NCBI RefSeq assembly: GCF_035046485.1
Contig: NC_085136.1
Location: 300,544,778 to 300,608,777 of the forward strand
Reading direction: 5' to 3'
Length of the DNA: 64,000 nucleotides
From: Aedes albopictus
Lineage: Eukaryota > Arthropoda > Insecta > Diptera > Culicidae
Shown: piece by piece, positions 22,921 to 34,735 of the stretch
How positions within the stretch are numbered: position 1 is the first letter of the stretch
Layout of the letters: each line of letters begins with the position of its first letter
The notes under the pieces: model-generated
What the model was told of the DNA's origin: nothing
Databases searched by the model: none
Seen by the model: only the letters and a program-made list of their open reading frames with translations
Program-made: the position numbers and the translations under genes

Positions 22921-25819
22921 GAATAAGACTAAAATGTTATTCCATTCTCTCACTCTTCGCGAGTGATTGCACAGCGATTGAGAGTAAGATAAGTGTATTT
23001 AGTATACTCAAATTCAATTTGATAGGGTAATATTTTACTTCATCATTTGCGCTAATTCCCGTCGCATCAGACGGAAAATAGCCAATCAATACAGATATTC
23101 CGACTTACCTTTGGAAATGCCGCGTTAGATGGAAGCGAAAAGATGTAGACTATCGATAACCAGCCTCTCTAGCACAGAAAACCGAATAATTACACTAAAT
23201 TTCGCGTTTCAAGTTCACTCCACTTCAGAGTTGACATTTTTTTTTCTCGTGTTGCGTACGATGAAGGCAACCGCACCAAAGCAGCAGCTTGCCGAATTGT
23301 TCTTCATCATTGTTCAATTTTCACTTCACCAGAATTACCTGTTGAACCAACCTTCAATTCACATCGCCACAAAAGCTCTGACTTCAAAGTTAGATTTAAC
23401 TGATGCAGAATGCAGCAAAAGATATTCCATCGGTAAATTGTAAACACCAAGTTGTCTTCGTCAAAGGAGGACGTAAGCAAATGTGTGCGTGGATTTTCTG
23501 CATACGAAACATCGTATTTCACAACCACAGAGAAAAAATTCTTCGTTGCACTGTGACGGCGTATTATGATCTGGTGGGTAAAAATACTATTTGAAAAATT
23601 TTAGTCGTTATTCCAAAGCTACGTCCATCTGAATTCAAAAGCTTTCTGCTCAAAAGTACTTTGAAAACATGATTTGATTTGGATTGCGAAGAATTTGACA
23701 TAGTTTTCGAATAAACACCTACGACCAAAATCATATTTTTTGACCATCCTTTGTGCCATAGTGTCACGTAGAAGGTGTGCCGGGAATTGAATTCAAGTTG
23801 TGCCAGAAATAGACGTGGACTAGACGGAAACAGAACTCGAAGGACAGTTATTCAATCTTACTATTTTTAGGAAATTATAGTTCTTTCACAATATTTTTTT
23901 ACAAGATATGGAAGCTAATGTTTTCATTTAGTCATTGATACAAGCATAAAATCGACCATTATTATTCAGTGCTTAGATAGACGGGAATTAGGTAAAACTC
24001 CTATTGATTTGAATTATTTATGTTTGTGAATGTTTGGTAATTTGGTGTACATCGATGATGAATCAATAGTGAGACAAGAATAAATTAATATGAGAACAAA
24101 TAGGAAGTTGAAAGAGTGATTCGAATGTCTCAAAAGTGAGAAATTTTGTTTCATTTTGCTATTCGAGACACCTCTTTCGAGAAGGCTACTTCAGAGCCGC
24201 ACACAGATCTAGATTCCGAAAGGGTTTCCAATGATACACTTATCCAAGTTACGTTGCCGCATTATCTTATCTTCTGCTCACGAGCAGCTATTCAAACTTA
24301 ATTATGCATAAATATTCCACCATACTGTGCCTGCTGGAGCCGGACTGACTGACTGACATACATACGTGACGAAGGCTACCGTTGGCGTTATGGGGTATGA
24401 CTTTCCACCCCCTGACGTACATTCGTTGTTAGTTTGGTTGATGATAACGAGTGATCTCGCAACAGATGATTTCTGCAGTTTTTTTTGTTTCATCATGAAC
24501 GTGCGATCTTACCTGAAAGAGAAGTAAGAGAACAAAATTAGTTTAAACCCCGGGTAATTATCTTAAATCCATCATCGGATCTCGCAACAGCACTCGCACC
24601 CACAAAGAAGTGACGCACATACATTCGTCGAACTGAGTCAAACCACCGGGTGAACAGTTAAACCGCCGAATTTTGCGGTGGTAATCAAAACAATCATTAT
24701 CGTGATCTTGCCTCCTAAATATATACGTACAGAAGGGACATTCCCGCCGGTTTGCTAAGCGGCAAACATCAGAAACTTTAAGTGACCAGGCAGTGGTCAG
24801 ACATGCTGTGCAATAAGGAAAGAAACGAACTGTTGACTTTGGACTTTGGAACCATCATTGCCCCTTTTGGTGATTAACTGGTTTCATGATCGGTTTAACG
24901 AGGTACGAAAGCTATACTTGGGAATTTCCGGCACACTGTGCCAGGCGACTGACTCGCAGTGAAACCCTAGAGCGTCGAATACTAAAAAAATATATAAATT
25001 CTACTTCAAAATGTGGATTCGTTGATAATTCAGCAATGGGCTGAAAATCCCAATAATAATATAATCTCAATAATAATGTAAAGCTCCGTCGTCTAATTTC
25101 TACTATTCAATCGCCCAATGTTATACACTCAAGCATTTCATTCCAGAATTCAAATTTGGCCACCACAAATACCCACCGTGTCTTCATGCAGGAACAGTGT
25201 TATGAAATCAGTTCTGACTGAGTTCTGCGAATGATGAGTTGACAAGTTTTTTCAGCACAATTTCTCATTCTGATGTTCAATTGTGTGGTGAGTGCACACA
25301 CAACATCCTAAATAAGCTCTTGGACTTTGAATGTTCCATTTTTGGTCATGCTTAGAGCGTTCCACAGAGCATCAGCATGAGTAACCAGGTTCGAAAGCGA
25401 AAATTATTTCCCAGTGGATAATAGATTGCTGTTTTGTTGCCCCGAGGAGAGGAGTATTCAGCTGTTTTCAAGGTGCCATTGCATTGTGAGCCAGCAGATT
25501 TGTTGTGTTTGTGGCGTTTGTGAATGGAATCGATGATAATTGTCAGAATGTTCTTTACATATCGATGGTTAATTATACCAACGTGCCACTGCCACAGTGG
25601 TTTTTGTATTTCATCTCAGAAATATCTCTGAGAGGATGGCTGCGAAATGCATTTAGGTTTTTGCTTTGCTTGGAAGTTTGTTTATTTTTATTATATAATA
25701 ACGATGAGTTATCATTCGGATATATTAGAAATGTTGATGACTGTACAACTTTTTCAATAGTATCTACATTATACGAAAGTATAAACATACATTATCAATT
25801 AACTTTGAAACAGAGATGA
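22921..25819. other. No gene recognised
   Basis: The longest stretch without obvious repeats. The 104-codon plus frames at 23129-23443 and 25505-25819 begin with plausible methionines but show no domain, and base composition does not change at their edges. I see no splice-bounded exon chain. Confidence 0.4.
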
Positions 25820-26215
25820 CCTAAAGATGAAAAGACAACAAGAGAAGATGAGACTACGATAAAATCAGAAGACGAGACGATGCAAAGATGTAAAGACGAG
25901 AAGATTAAAAGATGAAAAAACTAATAGATGAGAGTATGCGAAGATAAGAAGATCAGAAGACGAGAAGATATGAAAACATGAAGACTAGACAAGACGGAGT
26001 CAAAAGTGGTAGAAGACGAACAAAAAATAGTAAGATGAGAATACGAGATGATAAAAACACGAGAGAAAAGTAGGCGAGAAGTTGAAATGAATAGAGGACT
26101 AAATCGAGAAAGAAGGCGGGAAGATGAAAAGACTTGTGAACGATACGATGAAAAGAAGAAAAGACGAGAAGACTGGAAGACGAGAAAACTAGACGACAGA
26201 AATAGATGGTGACAA
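25820..26215. repeat. Degenerate gacgagaagat array
   Basis: Variants of agacgagaagatgaaaag repeat throughout with an irregular 9-13-base spacing. The serine/phenylalanine-rich minus frame at 25921-26289 is a by-product of this purine-rich strand. No gene. Confidence 0.75.
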
Positions 26216-26270
26216 ACGTTTGGTTTTACAACCGTGGATTCTTCACTTGATAGGGGTTTTTCAGCTCTGT

Positions 26271-26721
26271 CAGTCTGAGTGGGCTGCAAAAAGCCGTTTT
26301 GCTCCTACATCCGACGTTTCGGTTATATTTATTAAAACTTCTTTAGCTAACTCCTATTAGGTAAGTAAAAAAGAAAATTGGGCTAAGTACTGTTCCTTTT
26401 AATTCCACTAAGAATTTGCACCCTTTGACAGATACGTATTTCGACCTCAACTGTAAGGTCGTCTTCAGTGTCTTGTACTTGACTCGACTGAAGAGATCCA
26501 TCGCATTCCACACGTTTTATACATCTTAAAACATTTTTAGATAACTTAATCTAGGTGGTTTTTGTTTATGAGCATTACTCTTTTTACTTACAGGTAATCA
26601 CTAACCCGCCCAGGTTCATCATCATCATCATAACTCCTATTACCTAAAGAAGGTTATATAAATATAACCGAAACGTCGGATGTAGGAGCAGAACTGCCTT
26701 TTGCTACCCACTCAAACTGCC
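26271..26721. mobile_element. Foldback element with ~90-bp arms
   Basis: Arms at about 26271-26360 and 26630-26721 are inverted repeats; both contain gctcctacatccgacgtttcgg or its complement. The spacer holds the hammerhead-like motif described separately. Arm homology is imperfect and may extend outward to about 26735. No coding capacity and no TSD identified. Confidence 0.75.
26427..26472 (-). ncRNA. Hammerhead-ribozyme-like motif
   Basis: Read on the minus strand: stem I GACA (26472-26469) can pair with UGUC (26430-26427). Core CUGAAGA (26468-26462) fits the CUGANGA consensus. Stem II is GACC (26460-26457) with GGUC (26446-26443), followed by core GAAA (26442-26439). A self-complementary UACGUA (26438-26433) can act as a minimal stem III, and AUC is at the expected cleavage triplet. 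One extra unpaired C (26461) lies between the CUGANGA core and stem II, which departs from the canonical fold. Known: minimal type I hammerheads occur in Penelope-like and other retroelements. Catalytic activity is untested. Confidence 0.35.
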
Positions 26722-26735
26722 AAAGCCGAGAAACC

Positions 26736-26985
26736 TGTATCAGATGACGAAAAAACAAAAAAAAAAAAAACAATATGACGAGAAAATAAGCAGACGAAGG
26801 GAAAATAAAGAAATGGGAATATGAGAGGATTGGGAAGATGGGATACAAGAGACTTAACCTTGTCAGCTCTCACTTTGAATCTTCTACATCTGCTATACAA
26901 AATTCACTTGATACCTACTCCTCTATCCTTGACTGAACATCATGTCCTGAATGTCCTCTCAACCTTTCACTAGAAATGACTAGAC
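26736..26985. repeat. Continuation of purine-rich degenerate repeat; no gene
   Basis: About 26740-26850 continues the gacgagaa-like composition found left of the foldback, so the foldback probably inserted into that array. The remainder is unremarkable. Confidence 0.5.
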
Positions 26986-26991
26986 ATGATA

Positions 26992-27100
26992 AGCCGCTCT
27001 CGGGGGGAAGAGCAACTCACAAAGTACCGGGGCAGGGATAGATCCCATGACCATCCGCTTATGAAGCGAACGTGTGACCACTGCGCCACGGGCCCCGGCT
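26992..27100 (-). mobile_element. tRNA-like SINE fragment, Met-type head
   Basis: The minus strand reads like a tRNA: an A-box-like gtggcgcagtgg, an anticodon stem-loop ttcgc-ttcataa-gcgga with a CAT anticodon, and a B-box-like gggatctatccc. It is followed by a short non-tRNA stretch to about 26992. The B box has a mismatch to the consensus (ctat for cgat), so it is more likely a SINE head or tRNA pseudogene than a working tRNA-Met. Confidence 0.6.
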
Positions 27101-27179
27101 TTTCTAGACTTCTAGACTTGCCCCGTTGAATTCCCCATTCGTCTGCTTCTACCCACATCTTTCGTAATTTCCTCATGTT

Positions 27180-29805
27180 TTCTTAAATTGACCTTCGACT
27201 TTATACATGATTATCACATTGACTTTTCCCAGACGTTGCCTCTACATCATTTCCCAAACTTTTCCTTTTTTTCTTCTTGTCATCCTTCTTCAACCTTCCT
27301 CGTAGAATTTATCCTCTTTTATCCTTTATCGACCTTCCCTTTAGACTTTATTCCCTCCTTGATTTCCCAATCGACTTCTCGTTTTGACTTCCTTCTCCCT
27401 TCTGAAAGAGTAGTCCCTTGTATGGCACTTTTGTTGTGGGCCTTCCTGGTCTTCCTTCTTTCAGTTTATTTGCGTTTCCCTCATTGCTCCAATGACTTCA
27501 CCCTTTGAGTTCATCCCGTGATTATCATGCTGACTTTTCCTAAACGTCTATCACTTACCCTTTTAACTTCTCCTACTTTTCATGTTTTCTTCCTTTGACT
27601 TCTCTTGCAGGCTCTATCATCTCACATATAATTTTTCTCATTTGTTTCCGTTGATCTTCCTCCCTGATTTCTTTCGTGATTCTTCACTCTCTCGACATTT
27701 CGTTTTAAATCCCTTCTTAACTCTGATAACTCCATTATGTGTGACTATCACGAGTCTAATAAAATCTCTGCTGACTTTACTTGTTGAACGATTATGCTCT
27801 TGACTAGTATAAACGCCTTTCAAATATCCCTCTCAATATTCCTGTCTACCGTTGGGCTTCCTTTGAGTTTCTTCATTTAATTTCTCCTTGACTTCTTACT
27901 TGATTCCTGTACTTTTTTTCTCGACTTCTTTCCTGCATTCCTCTTGAGTCAAGAGTCAAGAGTCAAGAGTCAAGAGTCTTGACTACCATAATGCGTGCCT
28001 CTCTAAATTTTCGCCATGGCTTTTCCACCTGACTTCATCCTATTATAGTATTGACTGTTCTAGACGTCCCTCCCTACCTTTTACCTAAATATGTCTCCTT
28101 GGCTTGTCCCCGTAACTGCTTCCTTTGTCTTCCTTCTATGAAGTCACTGCTTGACTTTCTAATTGATTTTCATATCGATTTTCTTCTTAACTTTCTTGGT
28201 TGACTTCCATCGTTCTCTTCCCACTTGATTTCTCTCCTATTCTTCTCCCCCTGACTTTCCTAATTAATTTCCCCCTGACTCCCCCTAGAATTCTCGCATT
28301 GACTTTCTTCTTCACATCCTCTTGTGTCACCATTTTGTGCCATGTTTGACTTCTATTTAACCTTTTCTTCTTGGCTTTATCTCACGATTATGCCCTTGAC
28401 TCTTCTAGACGTCTTGACTTACGTCATTTTTAATTTAAACTTGAATATTTCTGCCTTTACCTCGTACTTTCACCTTTGATATTTTGTGTTGATTTTCCCA
28501 TTGACTGCCTACTTAACTTTCTTGACTTTCCCGTGACCTTCTTACTTATCGCATGCTTCCCGCATCTCTATCTTGGTTTTTCCTTTCTACTTATTCTCAT
28601 CAAATTTGTTTGGCTGTTTCCTTCCTTCTTCTTTCTTCAGCATTTTTGTTTGACCTTACTACTTCCCCTTCATTCTGTGTGTATTTGTTTTGAGAGGAAC
28701 TTTAATTTACTGATCATTCGCCCCTTCTTCCCCTTTGCTGCTTCTCTTGTCTTCCCATGATTTCGTTGCTAGAATTTCCTAAATGTCTTTGATTTTCTTT
28801 ATTCCTCGTTCATTGTATTTGGTTGTCTTCCTCGACTTTCACCGTTCTCTTCCCACTGGTTTCACTCCTTGATTTCTCTCCCTGGCTTCCCTTCCTCGAC
28901 TATCCCCAAGAGCCACTGCCTTGTGTGCTCTCCTTGACTTCTCTCCTAGCCTTTACTTTCCTTTTTTTGGTTTTATTTTGATCATCTCCTTGTGCACCTC
29001 GATTGATTTTCTCTTTGACTTTTCCAGTTGATTCAATCCAACGTCATTGCCTTGACATGACATTTTCCATTGGCTAATATCTTTGACTCTTTTCTTCACT
29101 GCAATCCTTCTCATCCTCGTCAGACTTTCTTTCTAGACGTTCCGGTGGATTTTTATCATTTATTTTACTTAATTAATCTAAAGTTTCTTTCATTACTTCT
29201 TTCGTTGTTCTCCCATTGGATTTGCATCCTTGGCGTTCCTTCTTGACTTGACCTCGAACCTAACTACCCCTATGTGTGTTTCCTTTGACTTCCCCTTCAA
29301 CTTTCCTTTCATCTAGCATGTCCCCTTGTTTTCCCCGCTTCATCACGCATACTTGGAACTCTGACAAACGATAAACGTCACCGATGGCAGTGTCTCCTGT
29401 TGGGCTGCTGAGGTTAAAATCGGTATAAAAACGTAACAGTGTTAGTGCCCCATTCATCACCCAGAAGCGCTGCTAACAGAGTCTCTCTCTAGATTTCCAG
29501 AACTACTGTTTTCCCTCACTAACACTCCTTGGATTCGTCTTGACTACTGCCTCTACCATTACTTTATGTGTCTACTTTGACAGCCCCCCCCCCCCCTCCC
29601 CTGCTCTCTCTGAATTCTCTTCTTAACTTACCTCCTTGGCTTACAACTTGGCTCTTCCGCTTGACTTCTATCTTTACTTTCCCCTTGACTATTGCTTTGT
29701 GTGCCTTACCTGACTTTATTCTGACTTTTCCGCTACGTCCTTGTTTGATTCTTCCCTTGTTAGTGCCTCCCTTGATATTTGCTCTTGAATTTATCCAACA
29801 AGTTG
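27180..29805. repeat. Pyrimidine-rich degenerate array (ttgacttccttc)
   Basis: Variants of cccttgacttctttc repeat for 2.6 kb with irregular spacing. It resumes after the inserted elements and continues from about 31130 to 31530. A perfect gagtcaa tandem run sits near 27953-27980, and a C homopolymer near 29584-29597. Hydrophobic frames such as 27188-27508 and 28476-28760 reflect the TTC/CTT content and are not called. Confidence 0.8.
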
Positions 29806-29815
29806 ACTTTACAGT

Positions 29816-31119
29816 AAGGTGGCCCACACTTATATGAAAAATAAAAATTTCGAAAAATGCCAAGTCTTACCTCCTAAATCAGTTGTTTTGGACTCCCAGA
29901 AGCTACGTTCAAAATTTGAGCAAAATCAATTAAGCCTAAGGGGGCGCTCAAAACGCTTGAAGTTTGCATGGGAAAACTTGGCCAAATGTATGCAGAAATT
30001 TTAAGTTTTCGAACTTTGCCGCTAGGTGGCGCTGTAAGCGTTCAAACCCTTTGGTATTATTGTAGGTGACTATATGCCAAACAACTTTGTCGAAGACCGC
30101 AAAGTGATCCAACGTCTGTGAAAAAAGTTATACTCTAGGTAAAGTGGGTTTATTTTTTGAACGCTTACAGCGCCACCTAGCGGATAAATTCGAAAACTTA
30201 AAATTTCTGCATACATTTGGCCAAGTTTTCCCATAAAAACTTCAAACGTTTTCAGCGCCCTCTCAGGCTCAACCTATTTTGCTCAAATTATGAACGTAGC
30301 TTCTGGGAGTCCAAAACAACTTATTTAGGAGGTAAGACTTGGCATTTTTCGAAATTTATGTTTTTCATATAAGTGTGGGCCACCCTACTTTAAACCCGTA
30401 AGATCTACCAAATCAAATTTTGATCTTGATATTTACCGTATTTATAAATATTCCAAGATCAAAGTTTGATGCTTTTTTGTGTTTTGTAGTTAATTTTGTT
30501 TAAATGTACTGCTAATCAACATTTTATTTCAGCAGGTTTGAGGTAAATTTATCGCATGATATAAATAATATTGTAAAAATATGCAACTGTGGCGAGCGTA
30601 TCACTAATGTGTAGCTTATTTGACGTACGATGTTAAAATTATTTTATTTTTCAGATTATCAACCGAAGAATCTAGTAATTCAACCAAATGCCATCAAGAC
30701 GACGAGGAAGCCATGATGAATCGGGCAGACAACTGATTCGAAGAAGACTTACAATGGTGTGCCTGAACGTTGACCAAGCGTATCCTTTGGAGTTTACCCT
30801 TCCACTAACAACACCCAAATTCCCGTGACACCTAGGCCTGAGAGATCGTAGAGCTGTCTACATTTTTCATAGGTGTCCAAAACTAACCATCCTTTCCCAT
30901 CCCTCAGCAGTCGCAAGGACGTGGCCAGGACAGTGCTCGACCATTGGAGGATTGCGTCAGTCTTGTCTAAGAGACAGAGATTAGTCCCAAATCTTTGTGC
31001 TTTGGTTCGGACGGGAAGGAGGCAACCCTCATAACAGCGGTCTAGGACTGTACCACCTACGAATTTGTGCGACTCGCTTAATGCTAATGCTAATGCTAAT
31101 GCTAAGTGTGGGCCACCCT
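29816..31119. mobile_element. Foldback MITE with ~230-bp arms, split by a retro-insert
   Basis: The left end starts aaggtggcccacacttatatg. The arm (to about 30040) is mirrored at about 30155-30390 by near-identical inverted sequence, including ggcgctgtaagcg/cgcttacagcgcc. A direct repeat, actttacagt (29806-29815 and 31120-31129), lies outside the two outer ends. A ~10-bp TSD plus long TIRs suggests a Mutator-type foldback. The right end is displaced to 31119 because 30393-31103 is a later insertion. Confidence 0.75.
30393..31103 (+). mobile_element. Truncated retro-insert with 22-bp TSD and (taatgc)n tail
   Basis: Bounded by a perfect 22-bp direct repeat (30371-30392 and 31104-31125) that begins aagtgtgggc. 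The 3' end is a (taatgc) microsatellite tail (about 31079-31103). The text before it (cgcaaggacgtggccagg near 30911) is typical of a LINE or SINE 3' region and resembles gtaaggacttggccgg near 19650. No RT frame remains, so it is a 5'-truncated LINE or a SINE. Confidence 0.8.
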
Positions 31120-31129
31120 ACTTTACAGT

Positions 31130-31537
31130 TTCCTCCAAGACATTCCGATGGACTTCCACCTTTGGTTTTATATATTCGCCAAATCCATATCCCTTCTTAT
31201 CTTCCTATTCAGACTTACCTTACTTTCACATTGATTTTCTGCTTAGGGGAATATATTTAACCCCTGGACTTCCTTCCATTAATTGCCTTTGTTGTCTTCT
31301 CTTTTGATTTTCTTCCTTTACTTCGCTCCCTGGTTTTTCTTCATAAATTGTTCCCTTGACCTCTTACATTGGCTATATATTACCTCTTGACTTCTACATT
31401 GGTAATGGTTTTGTGTGTCTCACTAGAATTATCGCTTAACATATCTCTTCGCATTCACTTCGATTGTCCCCTTATGTGCTTCCTTTGACATTCTCCCTAG
31501 ATCCCCGTTTGGCTTCCCTTTAACACTGTGCCCGGGG
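31130..31537. repeat. Right part of the pyrimidine-rich array
   Basis: Same ttgacttcc-type composition as 27180-29805, showing that the foldback and retro-insert landed inside one array. No gene. Confidence 0.75.
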
Positions 31538-33290
31538 CGGCGGGGTGGTGGATCAGAGGTGTTTCCAGGCGTTTCAGGGCGCTTCAGGAGGTTTCAAAGC
31601 GCTTTTAGGGCTTCATAGGCTCTCAGGTGAACTTCACGGGGGTTTCAGAGGCGTCCCAAAGCGTTTCAAGGTGCTTCAGGAGATTACAGGGGGCTTATAG
31701 GCTCGCATATGAGCTTGACGATGATTTCAGAGGGGTTTCAGAGACGTTTTAAAGCGTTCCAATGTTTTTCAGGGCGTTTGAGAGGTGTTTCAGGAGGCTA
31801 TGGAGGTTCAGTTTCGCAGAGGTTTCAGGGGGTTTCAAAGGCGTTCCAAAGCGATTCAAGGCATTTTAAAGCGTTTCAATGCGCTTCAGGACGTTTCAGG
31901 GGCGGCGGGGTGGTGGATCAGAGATGTTTCCAGGCGATTCAGGACGCTTCAGGAGGTTTCAAAGCGCTTTTAGGGCTTCATAGGCTCTCAGATGAACTTC
32001 ACGAGGGTTTCAGAGGCGTTTCAAAGCGTTTCAAGGTGCTTCAGGAGATTACAGGGGGCTTTATAGGCTCGCATATGAGCTTGACGATGATTTCAGAGAC
32101 GTTTTAAAGCGTTTCAATGCGCTTCAGGGCATTTCAAAGCGTTTCAATGCGCTTCAGGACGTTTCAGGAGGAGTTTCAAGGGCGTTTGAGAGGTGTTTCA
32201 GGAGGCTATGGAGGTTCAGTTTCGCAGAGGTTTCAGGGGGTTTCAAAGGCGTTCCAAAGCGATTCAAGGCATTTTAAAGCGTTTCAATGCGCTTCAGGAC
32301 GTTTCAGGAGGAGTTTCAGGGGAGTTTAAAGGGGCGTCAGAGGCTCGCAGCTGAAATTCACGGAAGTTTTATTGGGCTTTCAGATGCGTTTCAAAGTGCT
32401 CCAAGGCATCTCAGGTGAATTTCACGGAGGTTTCATAGGGGTTTGAGCGGCGTTTCAAAGCGTTTCATGGCTTTTCAAGGCGTTTCAATGCGTTTCAAGG
32501 CGTCTCAGGAGATTTACGGGGAGTTAAAGAGGGCTTCAGAGGTTCGCGGGTAAATTTCTCGGAGGTTTCATGGGGGTTTCGGAGACGTTTCAAAGCGTTC
32601 CAAGACGTTTCAATGCGTATTCCAGGAGGTTTCAGAGTGGTTTTAGGGGGCTTTAGAGGCTCTCAGGTGAGCTTCACGGGAGTTTCAGGGTGGGGAATTT
32701 TTTTTTTGTTTGTATTAATGTGTATTTTAACTTAGGAGCTAATTCTACACTTGGGGGGTGGGGAATGGTTTAAAGGCGATGTATGGCATTTCAATTCGTT
32801 TCAATGTGTTTCTGGGCGTTTTAGGGCGTTTAGGGGTAAAGGCTTTTGGTGGGCTTAAGGGGACTTCAAAGACTTTCAGGTGTGCTTCACGGGAATTTCG
32901 GGGCGTTTCAGAAGGGTTCAGAGGGATTTCGGGTGCTTCAATGGTTCTCAGGTGGAGGATTCGGCTCGTTTCGAGACATTTCAAGGCGTTCCAATGCATT
33001 TCAGGTCGTTTCAGGAGGTTTCAAAGGAGTTTTAGTGGGCTTTATTAGCTCTAGAGACAGCTGAAAGGCGTTCAAGGCGTTTCAGGGCGTTTCTGGATAT
33101 TCAGGAGGTTCCACAAGGGTTCACAGATTCTCAGTTTCACATGCTTTCAGGTGAGCTTTTTGGAGGTTTCATAGGCGTTTCAAGGCGATAAGAAGCATTT
33201 CAATGCTAGAAATTTCTGGATGTTTCAGAGGACTTTTACGGGGCTTCATAAGCTTTCAGATGAGCTGCAGATTTCAGATTCAGATCCGAT
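31538..33290. repeat. 10-bp-period gcgtttcaaa array with a recent internal duplication
   Basis: Built from ~10-bp words (gcgtttcaaa, gcgtttcaat, gcgcttcagg). A block at about 31784-31905 recurs almost exactly at about 32188-32312. A second block starting at ggcggggtggtggatcag (31538) recurs at about 31903. Together they indicate a tandem duplication of roughly 365-400 bp. The 132-codon frame at 31709-32107 (repeated RFKAFQ/GVSGG) is an artefact of the array. Confidence 0.85.
32699..32755 (-). mobile_element. 57-bp truncated poly(A) retro-insert
   Basis: Flanked by an 11-bp direct repeat, gggtggggaat (32688-32698 and 32756-32766). On the minus strand it ends in a run of A after attagctcctaagttaaaatac, so it is a severely 5'-truncated retrotransposed tail. 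A related fragment lies near 22484-22540. Confidence 0.8.
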
Positions 33291-34483
33291 GATGACCTAT
33301 AATCAAGGGAGTTCTTAGAGATTCTCAAACAGCCACTGACTTGACCAATTGACAGCACATAGTTGCATGAGCATGAATTCTTTTAGACTCCTTGGCGTAT
33401 CATAATTTTCGCATCGCTTGATTAGAATACCTATGAGCTTAAAGCTTGAGCTTCATTGACCACCCGTGAATGCTACTCCAGTATCGCCAGAAAAGCTACA
33501 CTTGCAGGCTTTCCAAATGTACATCCTTCTCGCAACAGCCCGCGCAAGGCTGAATCGACACTCTCTTATGTGTGCAGACCATCTCTCGTTACCGTGTGCA
33601 ACACCATCAGTAAGAAATGTATCGCCAACAGCACGCACACGCATGAGCGAAAGATGTATTGAAACAGCCGCTGCTTCGGCTGCTTGCCTGACAGTTGCAT
33701 ACTCGAGTCGTTTCGAGCCGAGTGGGAAACGTCGTCAGTATTGTTGGCCGCATGGCGATGACAATCTTCGGCTAACCAAGCCGGCTGTCGCGTAAAGGGT
33801 GTCATAGGCTGTCACGGGAGCACATGGCTTAACGCTAAAAGTTATTCACAAAATATGTGCTCAATAAATATTTTTTATAAACATGATATGCCTTTCACAA
33901 GATGCCCCAGGGGCGAAAAGAAGTTTGTGCCAGCGTTTGTCAAAATTGTAATCTGGCTAAAATATACCACTGATGTGAGATTAAACTCTCTTTTATATTG
34001 AAAACATGGCAGTGCATTTAACATGCCAATAAAAAATAATGCTATGCAAAATACTCTACTAGAATAAGACTTACAGGTACATATTCTCTATTTGAAAAAA
34101 TACATAATACATGAAACGCGTCGATAATTTTGAGCGTGCGATATACCACGATACTCGACTCGTTCAACAGAAGTAAAATGCTCGGGCCGAGCGCAGCGAT
34201 TTTCGTCACTTCGTGTCCAGCCAACGAGAGACGGTTTGGGCTAGAGCCGAGGTTGTCATCGGCGAACGAACGCACAGCGAAAGCAAACGATGTGAGCAGT
34301 TCCCGACAGTGATGTTGTAGGTCGCATGAGTTTTATTCTGTGGGCTGTCATGAACCATGCATTCACAAGGCTGTCATGGGAATAAGAGTGTGACAGCCAT
34401 CAAAATGCTATCATGATGCGGTACTTTTGGGAAGCCTGAAGGAACCAATAATGAGATATCTGCCGGGGGCGAAGCAGTCCTCT
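33291..34483. other. No gene recognised; GC-richer blocks with inverted similarity
   Basis: GC-richer text at 33470-33800 and 34120-34330 shares short inverted similarity (gatgacaatcttcggct versus the inverse of agccgaggttgtcatc). The phrase aggctgtca-gggaa/gg occurs near 33808 and 34371. This could be a decayed TIR element of about 0.9 kb. Overlapping frames on both strands (33453-33805) have no domain. Confidence 0.35.
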
Positions 34484-34735
34484 TCAGTGTGTGAGTGCTG
34501 GTGATCTTCTATTTTTAGGCGACAATGGCGCCTGCCACGTCAGGTTGCAGGTCAATGTGGGGAAGGAAAAAGAAGTGATGATTGCAAACGTTTGTATCCA
34601 CAGCAGACCGAATATACCTCTGCGTCTGTACAAATTCATGCGGATGTCGGAGTGTTGGTGGGATATGGATAGCAAAGGGTTCACCACATTGGTGCGTGGA
34701 TGCCAGGCGTAAGGTGAAAGATAAGTGTTTTTTTT
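34484..34735 (-). mobile_element. SINE-like repeat, copy 1 of family C
   Basis: The segment from about 34476 (cttcagtgtgtgagtgctg) through ggttgcaggtcaatgtgggg matches 37379-37460. The two are clearly copies of one dispersed family in the same orientation. The tRNA-like head is not evident in this copy, so the 5' boundary near 34735 is approximate. Non-coding. Confidence 0.6.

Noticed and set aside
22921..25819. Host gene exons in the longest non-repetitive stretch
   Set aside because: No frame shows a domain or a composition shift at its borders, so nothing can be supported.
31709..32107. 132-codon plus frame
   Set aside because: Translation of the 10-bp-period array; duplicated blocks explain its internal repeats.
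33453..33805. Overlapping GC-rich frames on both strands as candidate exon
   Set aside because: No domain or splice signals, and inverted similarity to 34150-34280 suggests a decayed repeat.
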